From Heterodera schachtii (Eukaryota > Nematoda > Chromadorea > Rhabditida > Heteroderidae): DNA of 64,000 nucleotides. The stretch is taken from assembly GCA_023374025.1 (NCBI GenBank), contig SIJG01000016.1, positions 577,844 to 641,843 on the forward strand, read 5' to 3'. Both the position numbers and the translations under genes were made by a program. The notes below the pieces were generated by a model. The model searched no databases and was not told the DNA's origin. It was given only the letters and a program-made list of their open reading frames with translations. Shown here piece after piece: positions 57,507 to 64,000 of this stretch. The first letter of the stretch is position 1, and every line of letters starts with the position of its first letter.

Positions 57507-58989
57507 AACAGTGCAATGTCAATTCTCAGCTGTTTTTACTAATTACTCAATTGGGTTTCCGCAGCAAAACGGCGATGGCGGAAGGATTCGAATCGCGAAT
57601 TTATTTGCCGTCAATTTTGGATGAAATCCAAGAATTTGAGAAGAATTGCTGTGGGAAAACGACAGCGAAAAAAATTGTCGAAATGAAAAACGTTGTGTTC
57701 GGATGGTTGGCCAAAGGGGGGGCAAAAGATTTTCGGTTGGCACTGTGCCAATTGTTCCATTTGCGCAATTTCATGCGGGAAAATGCCGTCAGAAAGAAAA
57801 GCGAGACGGAAATTGCCAAATGGTGGCCAAAGGAATGCGACGAAAGCGAAGGGACGGCCATTAGAGAAGCAATCGGACAGATGCGAAGCGAGCAGAAGAA
57901 AGCCAATTTCGTACTGATAAAAAATACGGTGGAGCAGAGCGATTGGTTTGCCAAATCCATCAGAGAAGAGTCGGGGGCGAAGGTGAAGCTGTGGAAGCAT
58001 TTGGACGGGGACCACGACATGTTCAGACAGTTGCTGGACACGGGACGACTCCTTCGCCCGACAGGTCAGTGAACGATTGGATTACTTGTAAAAGTGGCTG
58101 ATCAGTCGACTCGATTGATTGACCGGTGGGCTATTCCTTCTCTGATTTTCTTTTAGTGTAAAAACTTCTAAACAATGTGTTGATCAGTCTCTATTGATTG
58201 GCCAATTTTCTATCTGTCAAACGGTTCCTTGGCTATTTGGCGATCGGTCGGAATTGGTCAAAGTGCCATTCCAATCTGCTTATCGCTCTTTGACATTATT
58301 GCTTGTCAGTCAAATGTCTTCTGATCATTCGTTCATTGTCTATTGATTGATCAATTTGGCGTTCTTTCACTTTTTGCTTTTGTTCAGTGTTCCATGATGA
58401 CAACTTGCTCTATTCGTATTATTCCGACATCCTTTTCGGCGCGTGCCAAACCGTCCAATCGGACGGCCTTTTGAGGACGGACATTTTCATATTCGCGCGA
58501 TGGTTGGACATCACTTTCAAGAACCGTTTCCTGTTTTCCCATGCTTCTGCGGGTGAAAAGCGCCTTTTAAGGGCGTACGAAAAAGAAATTTTACTTTTAA
58601 CGGAAATTGCATATGATCATTCATTTGACTTTGAATTTGGTCACGAGAGATTGGAATTTCAAATAAAATTTCGCTTATTTTGTGCCGAAACAAAAATATT
58701 TTTGGAGAAATTAGCCAATGGACGGAAAATGGGCGAACGAAAAGGGAGGGAATGGCTGGAGAGATTGACGCTGATACTGGGAGATAAAAAGAGAGCGGGA
58801 AAAGAAAAAAAGACGGAAAAAAGCAAAGAGGAAAAGAAGGACAGAGAAACAGACGAAGGGGACCAGGAAATGCAAGAACAATTTGGGCAATGGCACTTTG
58901 ATACTTTACAATCATTGATCAATAGAAACGGCACATTCAAAGAGATGCTGAGAGAGGGTGGGCATCGGCAAAAAGGGGGGGGGGAATGA
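57507..58989 (+). CDS. Modular gene C, partial, unknown function
   Basis: Two long exons, 57507-58064 and 58388 to about 58957 or a stop at 58987-58989. The first begins right after an AG acceptor with CNVNSQLFLLITQLGF and continues with SRIYLPSILDEIQEFE and LALCQLFHLRNFMREN. The second begins VFHDDNLLYSYYSDILFGA, continues with FARWLDITFKNRFLFSH, and ends Lys/Glu-rich. Both exon starts resemble the block at the starts of gene A exons 2 and 4 and of gene B's exon at 55292. No start codon or signal peptide is found, so it may be the 3' part of gene B. The exon end at 58957 precedes a possible GT donor. Family not recognised. Confidence 0.5.
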
Positions 58990-59294
58990 TTGGCCGGGCC
59001 GGCATTTGCGGCGCCGAAACTTGCGGCGGCCTCTCAATTTGCTCAGAATAAAATGGCTTTAAAATTTTTAATTATTTTTTAAAATAGAATCATTTTATTT
59101 TCTTAATTGCATAGGAAAATATTGTCAAGAGAATTACTATTTGCTGATTATAAAAACTTTATCATTTTGTAAAAGGTTTTTTGAAGCGGAGTCTTTCAGC
59201 TTTCCAATGAGTTGTGCCGATTACATAAATTTTCATAATAATTGGGTCATTTGATTAAGGAATTCAATCAAATGAAAAAGCAATCGAACTAATT

Positions 59295-62274
59295 ATGACA
59301 CTTTTAAACGGCAAAACAAACGCCAACCGTATGATGCAAATATTGGGCATCACAACGAAGCATACTGTAATAGAGGAAGAAAAAGGGGAGAGAGTGCAGC
59401 GGGGAATACTAGAGAGGGAAGAGATAGAGAGCAAAAAGGATGTCAACGCCGGAACAGAGATGAAGAAAAGGGTGAAAAAGAAAAAAGGAATAAGAAATAA
59501 TGAAAAAGCGACGGAGGAAAACAACACAGGAAAAGAAATAGAGACTGAAGAGACACAGTCACCAATTAAGACAGGAAAAGAAACAGAGACGAAGCAAATG
59601 GGAAATAGCACATGCAGGGAAGGCGACACAGAAAAAACGCCAAAAAATTCAAAGATTTGTCAGAAAACGGACGAATGGACGAATAATTTGAGAGGAAAAA
59701 TAAATTCATCAAAGATCAAATTAAAATTGTTCGAGAATGACCATTTTCTGACTGCAAAAATTGAGGAATTCTTAAGCAAATGTTGCCAAAATGAAAAGGA
59801 AAAAAATAGTAAAAATAACAGTGAAAATAAAAGTTCTGAAACGGACGAAAGCAAAAGCCTAATCCAAATGGTCAATGTTGGCATTTATGCCAATGAAATT
59901 TGGCACCGATTGGTAATAATTGAGCAAATCGAAGGCGATGAAAAAGAGGGAAAAGAGTTGGGACTGAATTGGCGGAGATTGAAAGGGACGGAATTGGCAA
60001 ATGATGCGAATGGAGGGAAGGCCAATTTGGCACATTTGGAGGACAAATTGCACAAACTGTTGAGACAAATTGTGATGGCAATGGAAGGAGAGGAAAATAA
60101 AAGTGACATTTCGCCAACGGCGGAGGAAAGGCACACGATCAAAGAGCATTTGTATTTGCACAAATTGGCATTCCTTCGCGCGGAGGGGGCCGTCCAATTG
60201 GCGGAGCCAATCGAAACGGCACTAATGGCAATTTTCAAATTGGAGGGGCCAAATCCAAGCGAAATTGGCCAAATGGCAAAACGATTTGAGAAAATTTTAA
60301 AGGGATACATTAAAATGAAAGAACAGAGGAAAATTGGTGGGAAAGAGAAAATAATTACCGTTAATTAAGGTAATTAATTGAATTAAGATGGCGAGTTATT
60401 TTTGGAATACAAAAACGAAAGAGAAAAAGCCGAAAAAGAGACGGAAGTGACAAAAATGGCCGAACATTGGCAAGAAATGAATTTTAACAAAGAACTGAAA
60501 AATGAAAGAATGGAAAAAAGCGAATTGGTAAATTGGCAAAAGGAAAATTGGGACGGAAATGAAATTCAGGTGAAAAAAGGCTTAATTTCAACGGAAACTT
60601 CTGATCAAAATTTGCAAAATGTAGTCAGCCAAATGGAGGAGCTGATCACCAAATGGGTGCCATTTCAAAATTCCCTTTTGCCATTTCCCCTTTCCCATTT
60701 CAGTCCCCATTTGCCCAATTTGTCGTCTCCCAATCTTTTGGCGGTCGCTTCGATTCGTTTTGTCTCTTTCCCAATGTGTTTAGCATCGAAAATGTTATCG
60801 GAAAGCATTTTTGCAATTTAAATGGAAAGGAAAATCGAGAAAAATGTGGCGACGAATCGTTTTACTGCGTACTGTGCCGGGTACGGTAGCGATTTTTGGC
60901 ATTTTTGAGTTGGGCAGGGTGGGTCGAATGAATTATCACTTTTTCTTTCATTTCAAAGGATTTGCGGGTGACAGCAATGCAAAAATCCTGGAGGGACCGC
61001 GTCAGTTCAGTGCCGATGCTCCGACTCACTTTCATGGGCCTGCAAATGGCGCTTCCGCTAATCATTGTCCCCACCATTAGCAGACTCCCCCCCACGGGGC
61101 CAACCCAAATCAGCAATGTTCTGAGAATTCTGACTATAAAAACGACCCAAGTGATCAAAGCCGACCACATTTTTGATGAGGGAGTTTATTGGAATGACCA
61201 GGAATGGCACGAGAGCGAGAAGAACCGAATGCTCGAAAAGCAGAACAAAGCCACGGGTGGCAATTAGGAAAAGCGATTAATGATTAACTAGCTAATGAAT
61301 CAATTAAGGAGCGGATGAAAAGGCGGAAATTGTCATGAAAATCGAATTGCTGAACAGAAACAGCGCAATGCTTTCGCATGAGCGCGCAATGGCATTAGAA
61401 CAACGAGGAAAAGTGAAGGAATGGACTGGTGCCATCCGAATTATTGCCGGTGGGGCCGAGTCGTACAGTAGGACATTGAGATAAAGTACCGTATTCATTC
61501 AGACCTTGGAATTTGGAAGAGAATCGTGGAAATTTTGACGGACGAAACTTTGCAAGAAAACATTGAAGAAAATGACAGCGAAAATTCTGTGGGGAAATTT
61601 CGAGTCGTTTTCATTTATTTGGAGCAGTGGGCAAAGAGTGAGTTAAATTGAAATATTAACGGAATTATTAATAAAAATTTAAAAATAAATAATTTAAATT
61701 ATTAAAATTACTTTCCTCAGATAAGCACATTTATTCCGACCAATTTGGCCTGTTCAATCGGAAAATGCTTCTCGTTTTGCTGGCCAAAATATTTTTGCTT
61801 TTTCCAAATTCGTCCATTCCCTTCATAATCGACAAATTCTTTCTCACTTTTTCACTTTGGTACCTTTATTTCACATTTCATTTTGACTTTTTATTTGAAG
61901 GGATTGGCAAATGCCCGTCCAATTGGCGCGCATCGAACGAAATCGGAGGGCCGAATTTTTGAATTGGACAACGAGCAGAGAATGGTTTTGGAAGAGGCAA
62001 ATGGCAGAGGAAAATGTGATGAAAAGCATTCGCAAAGAGACGGCGATGGTAGTCATAACGCCAATATTCCCAGAACAAAACGCCGCTTCAAATACAAATT
62101 TATCCACCGGAAAAATCATCCGATGGGAAATGGCCAAAGGCAAACCGCCAAATTTGCAATTCAAATTTATTTAAATTTTCAGCGCGCGAAAAAATCAGAG
62201 AAACAGCGGACATAAATTGGCCAATTCGAGAACAAAAATTTACTGAAAAGGTAACAAGAAAAGGCATTTAGAAT
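59295..62274 (+). CDS. Poly(A) polymerase-like protein, likely inactive
   Basis: Exons: 59295-60359, 60396-60656, 60704-60880, 60959-61256, 61309-61465, 61503-61637, 61721-61859, about 61907-62137, then about 62182-62250; phases close. The first 350 residues are Lys/Glu-rich and unlike the family. Then canonical poly(A) polymerase order: FGGRFDSFCLFPNVF (family GADIDALCVAP), VPMLRLTFMGLQMALPLI (family VIKLCFDGIEIDIL), KFRVVFIYLEQWAK, KHIYSDQFGLFNRKMLLVLL, LFPNSS, DKFFLTFSLW, DWQMPV, MVVITPIFPEQNAASNTNLS. In normal enzymes three aspartates hold the metal ions. By my alignment the first is Arg, the second stays Asp, the third is Ala, and the Gly-Ser motif before them is gone. The intron after about 62137 begins with GC. 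The 3' end is uncertain. Joining the charged exon to the core is an inference from phase. Confidence 0.72.
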
Positions 62275-62584
62275 ACAAAAGACTTAAAAAATCTAAGTTT
62301 GACTCCAAAAATAAGATTTTTTAAAATTAATCGTTTTTGCCTAAAAATAATTAAAAGTGTCGATACAGTAGTTAAATAATTTTTGGCAAAACCTGTTCAA
62401 AAAAGTCGAAAATTTTGCGGTTTCTGAGTCAAAATTTTTTAAAGGAAAAATTAATTTAAAAATATAAAATTGAACCCAAAAAATAATTTAAGTAAGATAT
62501 GTACATGAGTAGGGCTCGAAATTATATGGATTAACATATTTTTTCTGCGCATATGCTATAAAGAAAGGGGCTCAAAAATAGCAT

Positions 62585-62960
62585 TTCTGCATTAAAAATT
62601 TTTGATTTGGTGAAAGTTTTTAGTCCATATAAATCCATATTTTGGGGGTTTTCGGGAATAAATCCATATTTCGCCATTTTGTGTTTTTAGTCCATATTTT
62701 GGCCATTTTTGGCAAATTTTCACAAGAAAAATGGAAAAAAAGCGAAATTTTGGTTGTTTATTGTACTTTTTCAGTTTATTTAAGCAAACATTGAATATAT
62801 AATCCTTTTTAGGAATTTTTGAGGGTTTAAAACACATATTTTGGCAGTTTTTAGTCCATATTTTGGTCCATATTTGGCCATATTTGAGCTTTTTAGTCCA
62901 TATTTCGGGCATTTTTAGTCCATATTTTATGTCCATATTTGACGTTTTTTAGTCCATACA
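62585..62960. repeat. TTTAGTCCATATTTT interspersed tandem repeat
   Basis: The word AGTCCATATTT or close variants recurs about ten times at irregular spacing. The inverse word (AAATATGGACATAAA) also occurs at about 10350-10390, next to foldback element A. Confidence 0.8.
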
Positions 62961-62984
62961 CTGTAGAGACCGGACAAGAGGGTC

Positions 62985-63146
62985 GGTCGAACGGTTTCGG
63001 TTAAAAACCGAAAAAAAACCGAAACCGAAAAAAAACCGAAAAACCCAAAAAATTCTCGGTCGAACGGTTTCGGTTAAAAAACCGAAAAAAACCGAACCGA
63101 AAAAAACCGAAGAAAAATTTTCGGTATATCGTTTCGGTTTCGGTTT
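62985..63146. repeat. CGGTTT / AAACCG array
   Basis: GGTCGAACGGTTTCGGTTAA occurs twice (about 62988 and 63058), each followed by runs of AAAAACCGAAA, and then the inverse TTTCGGTTTCGGTTTT. Low-complexity and able to fold. Confidence 0.8.
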
Positions 63147-63517
63147 TTTTTGAATTTTTATATTTTTTCCAAAAAAAGCAATAAAACATTTTTATTAACA
63201 GAAAAAGCTAAAGATCACCTCTGAACTAAATTGTAAAGCTATTGAAGCTCTATTGAATGGTGTACTAAAGTTTGGAAAATGACAGAAAAGGCAGTCAAAA
63301 AAACATGTTTTTGCTCCTTGATTCTAAAAAAAACACAGATTAGTTTTAGCGATTTGGTGCCCTTTTTGACGTTTTTTTCCCGAAAAATTCAAAATTCAAA
63401 AAAATCTCAAAAATACACCCCTAAGAAATGATCTAAAAAAATTCAGAGAATATACCTTTATGAATTGAAAAATTTTCACAAAAATTGTTCGCCAAAATTC
63501 ATTTTTTTCGGGACCCA

Positions 63518-63708
63518 CGCGTTTGGGCGCGGCCGTTTGGGCGCTGGCGTTTGGGCGCGGCCGTTTGGGCGCTGGCCTATAAACATATTAAGATTTCGAA
63601 TGTTACCAAAAATTTGGATTTGGATGACATAGAAAAAAGTTATAGAAAGTTATAGTTGAAAAACATGCTGGCGCCCAAACGGCCGCGCCCAAACGCCAGC
63701 GCCCAAAA
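63518..63708. repeat. GC-rich inverted repeat with 6-mer core
   Basis: The left arm (about 63518-63577) is built of CGTTTGGGCGCGGC and CGTTTGGGCGCTGGC units. The right arm (about 63669-63707) is the inverse, CTGGCGCCCAAACGGCCGCG and on. An AT-rich spacer of about 90 bases lies between. MITE- or foldback-like. Confidence 0.8.
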
Positions 63709-63869
63709 TTAAGTTTTTTGAATTAGTTTTACGTGTTTTGCTCCCTAAAAATCATTAATAAAAAAAATTTAAATGCCTTTTTTCGTGCCTTATTCGTGAT
63801 GTTTGTGCCTTTTTTCAGTGCCATTTTGCGCTTTTTGGTGCCTTAATTGCCAGCTCTAGCCATAACTTT

Positions 63870-64000
63870 AGGGCCGGCGGTGCTGATAAGCGCCGCCGGG
63901 AAATTTTTTTGTAATTTTAATGCTATTTGTTAGCAGATTTTGTCTAAAAATACCAAATTTTGAGATTTTGCACTAATTTTTTAAGAAAAGATAGCTTTTT
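63870..64000 (-). mobile_element. Fragment related to the hAT-like element interior
   Basis: The block with GGCGGTGCTGATAAGCGCCG, followed by AGCAGATTTTGTCTAAAAA, is a diverged inverse copy of the internal block at about 56440-56640 (GGCGGCGCCTATCGGCACCA). It runs off the window, so only part of the element is visible. Confidence 0.6.

Larger units (their letters stand above)
62275..64000. other. Repeat-rich right end
   Basis: No gene seen. It holds four kinds of repeat, listed separately: TAGTCCATATTT units, CGGTTT/AAACCG arrays, a GC-rich inverted repeat, and a block related to the interior of the hAT-like element. Confidence 0.5.

Noticed and set aside
57642..58041. Antisense frames opposite modular gene C
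   Set aside because: Shadows of Lys/Glu-rich coding sequence; no splice or family support.
61883..62215. Open frame of 110 codons at the end of the polymerase-like gene
   Set aside because: Wrong phase; the frame giving DWQMPV and ITPIFPEQN follows from the preceding exon, which ends at 61859 in phase 2.
1..64000. tRNA, rRNA, CRISPR arrays, bacterial operons or lateral-transfer genes
   Set aside because: None seen; no cloverleaf-like sequence, no spacer arrays, and all recognised genes are animal families with introns.

Overview
The window is eukaryotic and reads like a nematode genome. Genes are AT-rich with short introns (about 45-70 bases is common). Several start codons sit just behind a polypyrimidine-AG site of the kind used for spliced-leader addition. 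The families are animal ones, with nematode-type expansion. At least seven introns appear to use GC-AG splice sites, a habit reported as common in cyst nematodes. A tylenchid such as Heterodera or Globodera is therefore my best guess, but it is an inference, not a proof.

Layout. 0-1.8 kb holds the 3' part of an SLC17-type transporter. 1.8-6.3 kb is repeat-rich (a polypurine minisatellite, a 0.9 kb polypyrimidine tract, a MITE-like element). 6.4-24.6 kb is a tandem segmental duplication: intact-order CD36 gene 1, PP1-like phosphatase A, a chimeric CD36 gene, PP1-like phosphatase B, CD36 gene 2. Each copy carries two foldback elements and an importin-alpha fragment, and one extra DNA transposon sits in copy 1 only. 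25-31 kb (minus strand) holds two small hypothetical genes, a complete bestrophin and a 125-residue Shisa-like membrane protein. 33.3-46.4 kb (plus strand) is a run of membrane-protein genes: ZIP (SLC39), SLC22-like, innexin, SLC2-like. 46.6-51.6 kb (minus strand) holds a nuclear hormone receptor and a pyrroline-5-carboxylate reductase. 52.4-62.3 kb (plus strand) holds unfamiliar genes: a 464-residue protein with a signal peptide, related-looking coding blocks of which one is split by a hAT-like element, and a degenerate poly(A) polymerase-like gene. 62.3-64 kb is repeats and foldback DNA.

The most interesting results are (1) the chimeric CD36 gene made by a duplication whose two breakpoints lie inside different CD36 paralogs; (2) a poly(A) polymerase-like protein that has lost two of three catalytic aspartates; (3) the secreted modular gene group next to it; (4) a transposon whose own first three bases supply the stop codon of the gene it broke; and (5) the density of GC-AG introns. 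Exon boundaries were placed by hand from splice signals, reading phase and family similarity; they have not been tested against transcripts.
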